Of a stretch of DNA of 21,930 nt, positions 12,038 to 19,966 are shown piece after piece. The notes beneath the pieces are model-generated. The model was not told where the DNA came from and made no database searches. It saw only the letters and a list, made by a program, of their open reading frames with translations. Each line of letters opens with the position of its first letter. Within the stretch, counting starts at the first letter, position 1. Position numbers and translations under genes: made by a program. Source of the DNA: JAJZQD01 sp021847735 (lineage in GTDB: Bacteria; Bacillota; Thermincolia; Thermincolales; UBA2595); assembly GCA_027324025.1 (NCBI GenBank), contig DAHVYW010000111.1, forward strand, positions 1-21,930, given 5' to 3'.

Positions 12038-12574
12038 CTACATGTAGTTTTTCTTGAAATCTTCTTTCAGAATGCCCATCAGGAAAATGTTATAATACTT
12101 GTCGTTTCTGCATAGACCCTGCCTCTGCAGGCCCTCTAATTTAAACCCGATTTTTTCGTAGGCCTTTTTGGCCCTTAGGTTGTACTCAAAAACCTCCAGC
12201 CCGACCCTGTTGAACCCCAAGTCATAGAAGAGGTGCTTTAGCAGGGTAACTAACGAATCGGGGCCGTAGCCCTGGTCCCAGAAATCCTTCTCCCCGATTA
12301 ACATGCCCACATCTGCTTTTCCGTTGTCTTTGTCGATATCACTTAAAGAAATAAACCCGATGGGCTTTCCCGCTAAAGTCTCCACAATCATTCTGATGGT
12401 GTCATGTTCGTTCAGTCCTTTGTCATACCTCCTATTTTCTATCTCAAAGGAAGTGTTAATAGGCCCACCCCTGACCAGGTCTGCAATCTCTGGGTCGTTT
12501 TTCCATTTAACCAGCAGCGGTACATCAGGCCTTTTTAAATTTCTGATTTTGACTTTTTGACCAATTAAATACAT
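12038..12574 (-). CDS. GNAT-family N-acetyltransferase (RimJ/RimL-like)
   Basis: The 178-residue product has the Acetyltransf_3 layout: KIRNLKRPDVPLLVKWKNDPEI at the start, IGFISLSDID in the central strand, the acetyl-CoA loop GEKDFWDQGYGPDSL (about 94-108, the Q/RxxGxG site) and FNRVGLEVFEYNLRAKKAYEKIGFKLEG at the end. Such enzymes acetylate protein N-termini, polyamines or antibiotics; the substrate cannot be told from sequence. The closest ribosome site, GGGAGG, lies 13 bases before the ATG, rather far. It is convergent with the tRNA gene and divergent from spoVB. Confidence 0.85.
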   Translation of the reverse strand: MYLIGQKVKIRNLKRPDVPLLVKWKNDPEIADLVRGGPINTSFEIENRRYDKGLNEHDTIRMIVETLAGKPIGFISLSDIDKDNGKADVGMLIGEKDFWDQGYGPDSLVTLLKHLFYDLGFNRVGLEVFEYNLRAKKAYEKIGFKLEGLQRQGLCRNDKYYNIFLMGILKEDFKKNYM

Positions 12575-12609
12575 TTTGAGCAGCTATCCTCCCTGTTACC
12601 TTTATACCA

Positions 12610-12631
12610 ATATTGTATTTGACAACAATAT
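12610..12631. promoter_or_regulatory. Operator-like palindrome around a TTGACA box, between GNAT and spoVB genes
   Basis: ATATTGT (12610-12616) and ACAATAT (12625-12631) form a perfect 7-bp inverted repeat with an 8-bp spacer containing TTGACA (12619-12624), a consensus -35 box for the plus strand; TCTAAA lies 17 bp downstream as a weak -10. The site is about 90 bp before the spoVB start. It could be an operator or a chance palindrome. Confidence 0.4.
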
Positions 12632-12720
12632 AACGGATTCCTCTAAATAGCATTCCCGGTGACATAATCGAAGCGGCCAGTAATAAATATTATTGGACAT
12701 GATTATCACGGAGGTCACCG

Positions 12721-14280
12721 ATGAAAAGGTCTTTTGTAACCGAGGCATTTGTATTAATGGCCGCCGCATCGGTCAACAGGGTCGTAGGGTTTATTTACCA
12801 GGCAAAGATTTACCGGTTAATCGGCCCTGAGGGCGTGGGCCTATTCAACCTTGTATACCCCGTGTATGTCCTGATAATAGTAATGGCCACAGCCGGAATC
12901 CCCCTGGGTATTTCTAAACTTGTATCAGAGGAGGAAGCAAGGGGAAACCACCGGGGAAGTTACCAAATACTCTGGCTGTCAATGTCCATCCTGATAATAA
13001 CCGGGTCGGGCTTTACCCTGGTTTCTTATTTTATCTCCCCTGTACTCCAGAAATATGTCTTTTTTAACAAAATGGTCTATCCGATTTTTTTATGCCTGCT
13101 GCCGGGGGTGTTTATAATCTCAGTAAGCTCGGCATTCCGGGGCTTTTTTCAGGGGTTGATGAATATGAAGCCACCAGCTCTGGGTCAGGTGATAGAACAG
13201 ATTGCCAGAGTAATAATTGGTTTATCCCTGGCAAATTTCTTGTTACCGCGGGGAATTCAATGGGCTGCCATGGGTTTGGCCGCTGCAAGCGTAGCCGGGG
13301 AATTAGCCGGCCTTTTAGTGATGACGGTCCTTTTTGTTAAGGAAAAACCTAATTACCTAAGGCGGACCGGACTCCCTGATAAGAGAACCTCACTAACTAT
13401 ATTACGAAAACTTTTCGAATTGTGTTTACCAATTACGCTTGGACGTCTTGCCCTAACTGTAATGTTGTCTGTAGACGCAGTCCTTATTCCTTTCATGCTG
13501 CGAAAGGCCGGGTATTCAACTTCAGCGGCAACGGCTGTTTACGGTCAATTAACAGGAGTGGCCTTAACCCTGTTATTTGTTCCCTCGGTGATTACAATTT
13601 CGCTGGCAACCAGCCTGCTGCCGGCGATTTCGGAAGCTGTCGCCCAAAACCGGCGGCTACTTGTCCGTTCAAGGACCAGTGACGCTGTGAGAATTACTGT
13701 TTTAGCCGGTCTTCCGTTTATAGCCGCCTTTCTGGTTCTCCCCACACAGATTACTGAGGCTATTTACAGGTCACCGGAAAGCGGCAAATTGCTTAGTATT
13801 TTGGCTGTGGGGGGCATCCTGGCTTACATCCAGCAAACCACCACCGGAGTACTGCAGGGTTTAGGCCAGCCGGCAATTCCCCTAAAAAATATGGTCATTG
13901 GTGGTATTTTTAAAGTGGCCATCATTTACTACGTTACCTCCATCCCCGGGTTCGGAATTCTGGGATGCGGTTATGCCTATGATATCTTCTTTCTACTTAC
14001 GGCTGGGTTAAATTTAGTGTCCTTGTACAGCAGAACAGGGTTCCGGCTTTCGTTCAGGAATGACATTTTAAAACCTGTTACCGCAGCCTTCATTTGTGCT
14101 GTAATTTATTCGGTAGTTTACCGGCGAACATATATAATATGCGGAAGTGTTAGTATAAGTGTTACTCTGTCGTTAATTCTTGGGTTCACCGCCTACCTGG
14201 CGGCGGTTGTTTGGTTGGGGTCAGTTAAGCAAGCCGATTATAACAGGCTGCCTTTTATTAGGAACCTGCTAAAAAGGTAA
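12721..14280 (+). CDS. spoVB: Stage V sporulation protein B-type flippase
   Basis: The 519-residue product is a polytopic membrane protein of the MOP/MviN superfamily (about 14 helices). Its start FVTEAFVLMAAASVNRVVGFIYQ, then YRLIGPEGVGLFNLVYPVYVL and GIPLGISKLVSEEEARG, is characteristic of SpoVB; FRGFFQGLMNMKPPALGQVIEQIARV fits the conserved mid-region. SpoVB is a lipid II flippase-like protein needed for spore cortex synthesis in B. subtilis. The ATG has GGAGG seven bases upstream. It is the only protein gene on the plus strand between 1 and 16.8 kb, and it marks a spore former. Homologues outside sporulation exist, so paralogy is possible. Confidence 0.9.
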   Translation: MKRSFVTEAFVLMAAASVNRVVGFIYQAKIYRLIGPEGVGLFNLVYPVYVLIIVMATAGIPLGISKLVSEEEARGNHRGSYQILWLSMSILIITGSGFTLVSYFISPVLQKYVFFNKMVYPIFLCLLPGVFIISVSSAFRGFFQGLMNMKPPALGQVIEQIARVIIGLSLANFLLPRGIQWAAMGLAAASVAGELAGLLVMTVLFVKEKPNYLRRTGLPDKRTSLTILRKLFELCLPITLGRLALTVMLSVDAVLIPFMLRKAGYSTSAATAVYGQLTGVALTLLFVPSVITISLATSLLPAISEAVAQNRRLLVRSRTSDAVRITVLAGLPFIAAFLVLPTQITEAIYRSPESGKLLSILAVGGILAYIQQTTTGVLQGLGQPAIPLKNMVIGGIFKVAIIYYVTSIPGFGILGCGYAYDIFFLLTAGLNLVSLYSRTGFRLSFRNDILKPVTAAFICAVIYSVVYRRTYIICGSVSISVTLSLILGFTAYLAAVVWLGSVKQADYNRLPFIRNLLKR

Positions 14281-14289
14281 GGATAATAA

Positions 14290-14312
14290 GAAAAGGCCCA
14301 GAGGCCCTTATA
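14290..14312. terminator. Weak bidirectional hairpin between spoVB and surE
   Basis: AAGG…CCTT with inner GG/CC pairs lies in the 35-bp gap between the convergent spoVB and surE stops, with A-rich and TATA-rich flanks. The stem is short, so its terminator role is tentative. Confidence 0.3.
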
Positions 14313-14315
14313 TAC

Positions 14316-15086
14316 TTACAGGATGGAGTTAAGGTTCCATGTCTTGACCGTACTTAGAAATCTTTGGTTTGTTACATCAAACAGCAAAGGTGTTACAGAA
14401 ATTTCCCCATTTTTTACTGAGGCTATATCGGTATCAGGCTCGGTCTGGATGTCAAGCACTTCCCCGCCCATCCAGTAATAAGTTTTACCACGGGGGTCAC
14501 GACGCTTTTCAAAAATGTTTTCATAACGCCTTTTCCCCAGGCGGGTTATACTTACCTTTGGGGGGACCTGCCCAACCTTAACCGCCGGTATATTTACATT
14601 TAACAGGGTCTCCTCCGGCAAACCCCGCTCGAGGACAACCCTTACAAGCCTGCCGGTGAAGTGGGCCGCATACTCAAAATCGTCGGAGTCCCAAGAAGCC
14701 AGGGAAACCGCAATGGAAGGGACATCGTTGATAACACCCTCCAGGGCAGCTGAAACAGTCCCGGAATACAGGACATCGGTTCCCAGGTTAGGACCTAAGT
14801 TTATTCCCGCGACTACGATATCCGGCTTGGCCGGCAGAAGCGCCTGAATGGCCAATTTAACACAATCGGAAGGAGTGCCGTTCACTGCATAACCCTTAGA
14901 GCTGCTGTCAGGAAAATTTACTTCCTCTGTCCGCAGGGGTTTGTGGATAGTAATCCCCAGCCCAGTGGCACTTCGGGGTCTGTCAGGGGCAACAACGTAG
15001 ACTTCGCCTAGAGTTTCCAGTGTTTTTCTGAGTGAGTTGATTCCCGGGGCGTTAATTCCGTCATCATTGCTAACAAGAATAAGCAT
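14316..15086 (-). CDS. surE: 5'/3'-nucleotidase SurE
   Basis: The 256-residue product has all SurE signatures: ILVSNDDGINAPGI at the start (metal ligands D8, D9), VVAPDRPRSATGLGIT, VNGTPSDCVKLAI and the VAGINLGPNLGTDVLYSGTVSAALEG block (about 92-117). SurE dephosphorylates nucleoside 5'- and 3'-monophosphates and short polyphosphate in the cytoplasm. ATG follows TAGGAGG. It is convergent with spoVB and downstream of the YpmA-like gene, from which a terminator separates it. Confidence 0.96.
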   Translation of the reverse strand: MLILVSNDDGINAPGINSLRKTLETLGEVYVVAPDRPRSATGLGITIHKPLRTEEVNFPDSSSKGYAVNGTPSDCVKLAIQALLPAKPDIVVAGINLGPNLGTDVLYSGTVSAALEGVINDVPSIAVSLASWDSDDFEYAAHFTGRLVRVVLERGLPEETLLNVNIPAVKVGQVPPKVSITRLGKRRYENIFEKRRDPRGKTYYWMGGEVLDIQTEPDTDIASVKNGEISVTPLLFDVTNQRFLSTVKTWNLNSIL

Positions 15087-15129
15087 AGTATCCTCCTAAG
15101 GATCAATATCTTCTTTTCTGCAGCATAAA

Positions 15130-15150
15130 AAAGCAGGGTTAACCTGCTTT
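15130..15150 (-). terminator. Terminator of the YpmA-like gene
   Basis: AAGCAGG / CCTGCTT around TTAA, followed on the minus strand by six T; the upstream arm overlaps the gene's TAA stop at 15149-15151. Confidence 0.8.
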
Positions 15151-15328
15151 AGATTTCGTATATGGTAATCGTCATTGAACCGTTTTCCTGGTTCCTGGTC
15201 AAACCAAACATGACGTTTTTGTGTTTTAGGGTTTTATTCAAATAGTCTACTACTTTGTACATCTCATCGTACTGTTTAAAGGTTTTGGATGCGATAATCT
15301 CAAGCTTTTCCCTATTTTGCTCATCCAT
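15149..15328 (-). CDS. YpmA-like small protein (DUF4264)
   Basis: The 59-residue product reads KLEIIASKTFKQYDEMYKVVDYLNKTLKHKNVMFGLTRNQENGSMTITIYEI along its central and C-terminal part, matching YpmA/DUF4264 proteins of Firmicutes, which keep the pattern VDxLNKTLK…MFGL…ENGxMxxTIY. The function is unknown. The start is taken as ATG at 15326-15328, eleven bases after GGAGGGAG; a TTG at 15349 overlaps that site and is unlikely. It is on the same strand as folE but 56 bp away and ends in its own terminator. Confidence 0.75.
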   Translation of the reverse strand: MDEQNREKLEIIASKTFKQYDEMYKVVDYLNKTLKHKNVMFGLTRNQENGSMTITIYEI

Positions 15329-15406
15329 TGATGCGAGTACTCCCTCCAAACATATCTTTTGTACTTATTTTAATTAATCCGAGAGTAGAAATCAAGTAAG
15401 GTTGGC

Positions 15407-15973
15407 TTACCGGTGGGCCCTTATGAGGGAGAACGCCTCCGCCCTGGTAGAGTCCTTGGTCTTGAATAAACCGCGGACGGCGGAAGTCAGGGTCATAGAA
15501 CCCGGCTTCTTAACCCCTCTTAAAGTCATACACATGTGTTCGGCCTCGACAACAACCAGCACCCCCAACGGGTTAAGACATTCCATAATAGTATCCGCAA
15601 TGGTGCAGGTGAGACGCTCCTGCAGTTGCGGCCTCTTCGCTATGGTTTCAACCGTTCTGGCCAGTTTGGACAGGCCGGTAATTTTGCCTTTGCGGGGAAT
15701 GTATGCCACATGGGCCTTGCCGAAAAAAGGCAGTAAATGGTGCTCACACATTGAATAAAAGGAGATGTCCTTGACGAGGACCATTTCCTCATGGTCTTCT
15801 GTGAAGAGTACCTGTAAATGGGTTTTGGGGTCTTCTTCCATCCCGCAAAAAATCTCCTGGTACATTCTGGCTACCCTTGCAGGGGTATTCTTTAGCCCCT
15901 CTCTGTTGGGATCTTCGCCGATAGCCTCAAGTATCATGTGAACCGCCTGTTCTATCTTTTCCTGGTCTATCAT
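15407..15973 (-). CDS. folE: GTP cyclohydrolase I
   Basis: The 188-residue product matches FolE at full length: GEDPNREGLKNTPARVARMY (about 19-38), the zinc/active-site block FYSMCEHHLLPFFGKAHVAYIP (Cys75, His77/78 region), ITGLSKLARTVE and QERLTCTIAD, and EAEHMCMTLRGVKKPGS (second zinc Cys). It converts GTP to 7,8-dihydroneopterin triphosphate, the first step for tetrahydrofolate and also for the queuosine precursor preQ0. ATG follows AAGGAGG. It starts 12 bp after queE, so the pair is an operon and points to use in 7-deazaguanine synthesis. queD and queC are not in the window. Confidence 0.97.
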   Translation of the reverse strand: MIDQEKIEQAVHMILEAIGEDPNREGLKNTPARVARMYQEIFCGMEEDPKTHLQVLFTEDHEEMVLVKDISFYSMCEHHLLPFFGKAHVAYIPRKGKITGLSKLARTVETIAKRPQLQERLTCTIADTIMECLNPLGVLVVVEAEHMCMTLRGVKKPGSMTLTSAVRGLFKTKDSTRAEAFSLIRAHR

Positions 15974-15985
15974 AATTTAACCTCC

Positions 15986-16726
15986 TTAGAGTTGGCCCAA
16001 AAACTTGTGAGTCTGCGGGATTACCCGGACATCTTTGATGTAATCCATAGCCAATTCCTGAAATATAATTAGTTTATCAACAGGAATGTCTCTGCCCGGG
16101 AAAAAGGAATGTGAATGCACCGGCTGTAAAATCAAAGGGATTTGGGAATTAACTTCTTTAATAATCTCACAGGTTTTGATTATCTCGGACTCCGTCGTTT
16201 CATCGGTCACAACAGCCTTTACGAAGATTTCCTTTTGGGCGCCCGCTTTTAAAAAATCCCGGTGGGTGTCCCACAACTCCCCGCTTTTAGTTGTGCTGGG
16301 AAGTTTTATATCCATACTGATAATGTCTATCAGGTGAATAACCTCCAAAAGCCCGGAGACCAATGTGCCATTGGTTTCCAGGTAAAACTTCGGCCCCCTC
16401 TTTTTAAACCGCAATCCAAGCTGTTTAATAAATTCCGCCTGTAAGAGGGGTTCACCACCGGTAAGACTCAGACTGTGGCTTTTATCAAGGTTGTACTGCA
16501 TTACTATTTCGGCAACCTCATCCGGTTCCACGGGGTTTGCAAGGTAAACAAATACCCCCGACCCGGGTCTCCCCTCTACCCGGAAGGAAGGGGTAAATTC
16601 ATAGGCGGTATCACAATAAGCACATTTAAGGTTGCACCCGGAAAACCTCAAAAATATTTGCCTGACACCTACATAGGGCCCCTCCCCCTGAATTGAAGAA
16701 AACATCTCAACCAAATGGGCTGTCAC
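15986..16726 (-). CDS. queE: 7-carboxy-7-deazaguanine synthase
   Basis: The 246-residue product is a radical SAM enzyme: MFSSIQGEGPYVGVRQIFLR at the start, the CxxxCxxC cluster motif CNLKCAYCDT (about 31-40), LSLTGGEPLLQ (SAM-binding) and KFYLETNGT. QueE rearranges 6-carboxytetrahydropterin into 7-carboxy-7-deazaguanine on the path to preQ0 and queuosine. The start is GTG (16724-16726) with AAAGGGG eight bases upstream. First gene of the queE-folE operon, divergent from the DUF2225 gene. I looked for a preQ1 riboswitch in the 110 bp upstream and saw none. Confidence 0.95.
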   Translation of the reverse strand: MTAHLVEMFSSIQGEGPYVGVRQIFLRFSGCNLKCAYCDTAYEFTPSFRVEGRPGSGVFVYLANPVEPDEVAEIVMQYNLDKSHSLSLTGGEPLLQAEFIKQLGLRFKKRGPKFYLETNGTLVSGLLEVIHLIDIISMDIKLPSTTKSGELWDTHRDFLKAGAQKEIFVKAVVTDETTESEIIKTCEIIKEVNSQIPLILQPVHSHSFFPGRDIPVDKLIIFQELAMDYIKDVRVIPQTHKFLGQL

Positions 16727-16839
16727 TTACCATGCCCCTTTACATATTTTTAAGAATACTTTTGAAATTCAAATTATTGTTTCTCTATTTTCCTCCATCC
16801 TCCTGCTAAAAATGTCGAAAAAATTTATCAAGGAGGAAA

Positions 16840-17925
16840 ATGTCAAAAATAATCGAATTATTAGTTGTAGAAACACTGAAAGGGGGAAATACATTGACAG
16901 TAAGCGCTTTTTTTGAACAACAAAAGGTTTGTCCCATATGTCAGACAAAAGTTACAGTAACCAGGGTGCGCAGCTCCGCTTGTTTTGTGACGGAACGCGA
17001 AACCGATTTTCATGTGAAGTACCGGGATATAAACCCCCTTTTGTATAGTATATGGGTTTGTCCGAACTGTCAATATGCGAATAATGACAAGGATTTTAAC
17101 CAGGAGTTTCAGCCCCACGAAATAGCCAGGCTTACCAAGGGACTTACCCTGTTAAAGTCCGAAGAACCGGATCTCTCTGGGCAAAGGACACCCCAGTCAG
17201 CTCTACGGGCGGTTGAACTGGCGATTCGAACAGCAATGGTGAGACAGGCCCCTGCCATTCAGTTGGCCGGTTTTTATTTAAGGGGTGCGTGGTTTTTTAG
17301 AAATATGGGTAAAACTGAAGATGAGCTTAAGTACCTAGATCAGGCCAGAAAACTGTACCAGCATTCTTTTGAAAAAGAATGGGGCCGTTATGCGGCAAAA
17401 ATGAGCGACTCCAGAATAATGTACCTGATCGGCGAATTGTTCCGCCGCCTCGGTGACAACGAGGAAGCAATAAAATGGTTTAGCCGGACAGTAATGAATA
17501 AGGACATCAAAAATGAACCCGAGATAAACCGGTTGGTTAGAGACCAGTGGGAAATAGCAAGGGAGGATTACAGAAAACAACAGGCCGGACAGCCTAAGCA
17601 GCCCGCAAACAAGGAAGTAGCAGCAACGGATAGTGCTGCTCCCGAAAAAACTGCGGATTTGCCTGTAGAAAAGACTGCTCAAGCTGCACAATCCAAGCCC
17701 AGAGGCAGTAAGGTTAAGATGTTTTTAAGCCTGTATATTGATCAGGTTGACTGGCTCAAACAAATGGCCAGCAAATCCTATGACAAACATAAAGTGTTTA
17801 TGGAAAAAGAAATGGTTGCCAGAGCTATTATTGACGCCGTTATGGAAAAGTTCCCGGATTTGGGGGATTTTAAATCAGAAGAAGAATTGAAACAAATTAT
17901 TCTGGCAAAGTTTGCTTCCGAATAA
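16840..17925 (+). CDS. DUF2225 protein with a ribbon-helix-helix-like C-terminal tail
   Basis: The 361-residue product begins with a DUF2225 domain: a zinc-ribbon-like pair CPIC (31-34) and CPNC (74-77), with RETDFHVKYRDINPLLYSIWVCPNC between, then a helical TPR-like region to about 225 (SRIMYLIGELFRRLGDNEEAIKWF). A low-complexity Ala/Lys/Pro linker (about 225-288) leads to VKMFLSLYIDQVDWLKQMA…MVARAIIDAVM (about 292-335), whose strand-helix-helix pattern resembles ribbon-helix-helix DNA-binding domains. DUF2225 has no established function. The ATG at 16840 has AAGGAGG three bases upstream (tight); a TTG at 16894 with AAAGGGGG at better spacing is a serious alternative. Its 3' end overlaps the convergent lipoprotein gene by 29 bp. 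Confidence 0.78.
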   Translation: MSKIIELLVVETLKGGNTLTVSAFFEQQKVCPICQTKVTVTRVRSSACFVTERETDFHVKYRDINPLLYSIWVCPNCQYANNDKDFNQEFQPHEIARLTKGLTLLKSEEPDLSGQRTPQSALRAVELAIRTAMVRQAPAIQLAGFYLRGAWFFRNMGKTEDELKYLDQARKLYQHSFEKEWGRYAAKMSDSRIMYLIGELFRRLGDNEEAIKWFSRTVMNKDIKNEPEINRLVRDQWEIAREDYRKQQAGQPKQPANKEVAATDSAAPEKTADLPVEKTAQAAQSKPRGSKVKMFLSLYIDQVDWLKQMASKSYDKHKVFMEKEMVARAIIDAVMEKFPDLGDFKSEEELKQIILAKFASE

Positions 17926-18553
17926 CTGCTTGTTTCAAAAGGTTAAGATTTTGCATTTCCCTGAAAGTATTCTGGATTGATATAAAAGCCCCCTGCGCTT
18001 CCCCGCCGGAAAAGTCAACACCGGTATTTGACAAAACCGAGTAGTTCTGGACCAGCACGTCAAGTAAGCTTATTAGGTTATTTAGAACGATAGTTTCCTG
18101 GGGGGTGACCTGTTTTCCTTTTTCAATATTGGTTGACAGGGGTCTTAAAACCGCGTTGTAGATGTGATTTAGTGTTTCTCTCTTTTTTAGTGTTATGGCC
18201 AGCAGTGGTTGGCTGATAATCTCTTTTCTCATTTCCGCAGTCATGTTATCAAGCCGGTCGAAACGTTTTAACTCATATTCTTCCGGAAAAACTGAGGCCT
18301 CTAGTGCTCCTATGGCTGTGCCAAGGTGTTGGGGGTTTTGGGGATTTACGATAAATTTGTAAAGCGCTCCGCGGATTATCGTTAGTTGGGAGAAATCCTC
18401 GGCATATGTACCCTTAAGGCCAGCAACGGCGTCATTTTTAAGTGAATCCTCATAATTTTGTTTTCCCGCCCCTCCACTGCCGCAACCGGTAATCAGGGGC
18501 ATAATTATTAATAACATAGATACAAAAAACAATACTGCATTCTTAATTCGCAC
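17897..18553 (-). CDS. Predicted lipoprotein of unknown function
   Basis: The 218-residue product has a type II signal peptide: basic MRIKN, a hydrophobic core, and lipobox LITGC with the lipidated Cys24, followed by a Gly/Ser-rich spacer. The rest is mostly helical with no family I recognise; ALYKFIVNPQNPQHLGTAIGAL and the long C-terminal helices suggest a small helical bundle on the outer face of the membrane. The start is GTG (18551-18553) after AAAGGGGGAG. It converges on and overlaps the last 29 bp of the DUF2225 gene and is divergent from the diguanylate cyclase gene. Confidence 0.75.
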   Translation of the reverse strand: MRIKNAVLFFVSMLLIIMPLITGCGSGGAGKQNYEDSLKNDAVAGLKGTYAEDFSQLTIIRGALYKFIVNPQNPQHLGTAIGALEASVFPEEYELKRFDRLDNMTAEMRKEIISQPLLAITLKKRETLNHIYNAVLRPLSTNIEKGKQVTPQETIVLNNLISLLDVLVQNYSVLSNTGVDFSGGEAQGAFISIQNTFREMQNLNLLKQAVIRKQTLPE

Positions 18554-18640
18554 TTTATACTCCCCCTTTAGTAATATTCTTCTCGGATTTCCCCGGTTTT
18601 CCTCTTTATAAACCGAAAACTTACGGAACTGGGGAGCAAT

Positions 18641-19765
18641 ATGTTGGCAGAGGGTACCCGGAGTGTTGATGAGGGCGGTGATAGCGTGGATAACAAGGAC
18701 AGGCTTGAAAACGAAATCTTTATAACGAAAGTCCGATGGTTAACGATAATCGGGGTTCCGGTTGTATTATGGTTTTACGATTACAACCTGTCCTACCAGA
18801 TGTTGTCGGTAACTGGCTTTTTTGCTTTGTATAACTGGTTTTTACAGATTTATTTTCTTAAAAAGGATGATGTCAGCAAGTATACAAATATATTTTCCGT
18901 AATCGACATCATCTACCTGACCTATATCTATGTTTTTAGCTTGTCAAGGCTGGACGGTTTACCGCAGCTCTTTTATTTTCTGATTATCGTCATGGGTATC
19001 AGGCATGGGATGGCAAAGTATCACTGGATTGTCCTGGTTATGAGTTTATTATATGCGTGGGTGACCATTGCCGGAGCTAAGTATTTGGGGTTGTGGATTA
19101 ATCCCCTCTCGATACTGAATCAGCTGCTGTTTTTTACCGCGTTCGGGGTTATGAGTTCCTATATTTTTAAGAAAGACTACCAGCGGCGAATGGAAAAAGA
19201 AGACTTGATTTCGGAGCTGCAGTCCGCATACCAGCAGCTCTGTGTATATAACGCCCAAGTTGAAGAACTCGCCAATACCGACCCCCTGACGGGGATTTAT
19301 AATTACCGTTATTTTACTGAACGCCTTGACAAGGAACTTGAGCTTTCAAAAAGGTTCAATCGCTTCTTATGCCTCATAATCATTGACATTGACCATTTTA
19401 AGGATTTTAATGACACTTATGGGCACCCGGCCGGTGACCTGGCCCTCAAAGGAGCGGCCACGGTATTCAGGCAGAATATCAGGGACAAGGATGTGCTTTG
19501 CCGATACGGCGGAGAGGAGTTTTTGATTCTACTACCGTCAACGGGAATTGAGGAAGCCTTTAAATGTGCCGAACGCATCAGGGAGTCTATCCAGCACCAC
19601 CCCGTTGTGATCAATGGAGAGCAAACAGTACATATTACCATCAGCGGCGGAGTGGCCTCCTACCCGCTCGACGCCGACACCGGGGAACAATTGCTGAGAA
19701 TTGCCGATGAAGTGTTGTATTCTGCTAAACACAAAGGCAGAAACAAAATCCACCGCAGGTTGTAG
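18641..19765 (+). CDS. Membrane-anchored diguanylate cyclase
   Basis: The 374-residue product has an N-terminal region with about six hydrophobic helices (about 33-190, an uncharacterised sensor-like module), a short coiled-coil linker (about 193-215) and a GGDEF domain (about 215-374). The domain starts with ELANTDPLTGIYNYRYF, has DIDHFKDFNDTYGHPAGD (Mg2+/GTP site), an intact GGEEF active site and an RDKD inhibitory I-site five residues before the RY-GGEEF block. It should make c-di-GMP at the membrane and be feedback-inhibited. The ATG at 18641 follows GGGGAG; a GTG 15 codons later is possible. It ends in hairpins at 19786-19802 and 19822-19863. Confidence 0.9.
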   Translation: MLAEGTRSVDEGGDSVDNKDRLENEIFITKVRWLTIIGVPVVLWFYDYNLSYQMLSVTGFFALYNWFLQIYFLKKDDVSKYTNIFSVIDIIYLTYIYVFSLSRLDGLPQLFYFLIIVMGIRHGMAKYHWIVLVMSLLYAWVTIAGAKYLGLWINPLSILNQLLFFTAFGVMSSYIFKKDYQRRMEKEDLISELQSAYQQLCVYNAQVEELANTDPLTGIYNYRYFTERLDKELELSKRFNRFLCLIIIDIDHFKDFNDTYGHPAGDLALKGAATVFRQNIRDKDVLCRYGGEEFLILLPSTGIEEAFKCAERIRESIQHHPVVINGEQTVHITISGGVASYPLDADTGEQLLRIADEVLYSAKHKGRNKIHRRL

Positions 19766-19785
19766 TACCTGCCAGGTAATCGGAA

Positions 19786-19802
19786 GGTTTGCGCAGCAAA
19801 CC
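19786..19802 (+). other. Hairpin after the diguanylate cyclase gene
   Basis: GGTTTGC / GCAAACC with a GCA loop, 20 bp past the stop codon. It lacks a following U tract, so it may protect the transcript end rather than terminate. Confidence 0.5.
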
Positions 19803-19821
19803 AACCTAATCCCAATAAAAA

Positions 19822-19863
19822 AACGAGACGGCAGCCCTATTGCAGGGATTATATCGTCTCGTT
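19822..19863. terminator. Bidirectional-type terminator hairpin
   Basis: AACGAGACG (19822-19830) pairs with CGTCTCGTT (19855-19863); an inner CCCT…AGGG hairpin sits inside. The plus strand continues with GTTTTTAAAA and the minus strand with seven T, so it can stop transcription in either direction. It most likely ends the diguanylate cyclase transcript ahead of the selenoprotein gene. Confidence 0.7.
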
Positions 19864-19926
19864 GTTTTTAAAATATGCTGTGTTAAAGTATGATGTAGAA
19901 ATTTCACTAATCCCCTCAAATTGGTT

Positions 19927-19932
19927 TATAAT
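19927..19932 (+). promoter_or_regulatory. Candidate -10 box (TATAAT) of the selenoprotein gene
   Basis: A consensus TATAAT lies 40 bp before the ATG at 19967, inside TTGGTTTATAATAATAAA. No good -35 is seen 17 bp upstream, so the promoter is only plausible. Confidence 0.4.
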
Positions 19933-19966
19933 AATAAACAAGGGAATCCATGATAGGAGAATGCTT

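Noticed and set aside
16727..16839. preQ1 riboswitch upstream of queE
   Set aside because: No stem with the A-rich tail of preQ1 aptamers was visible in the 113-bp divergent gap.
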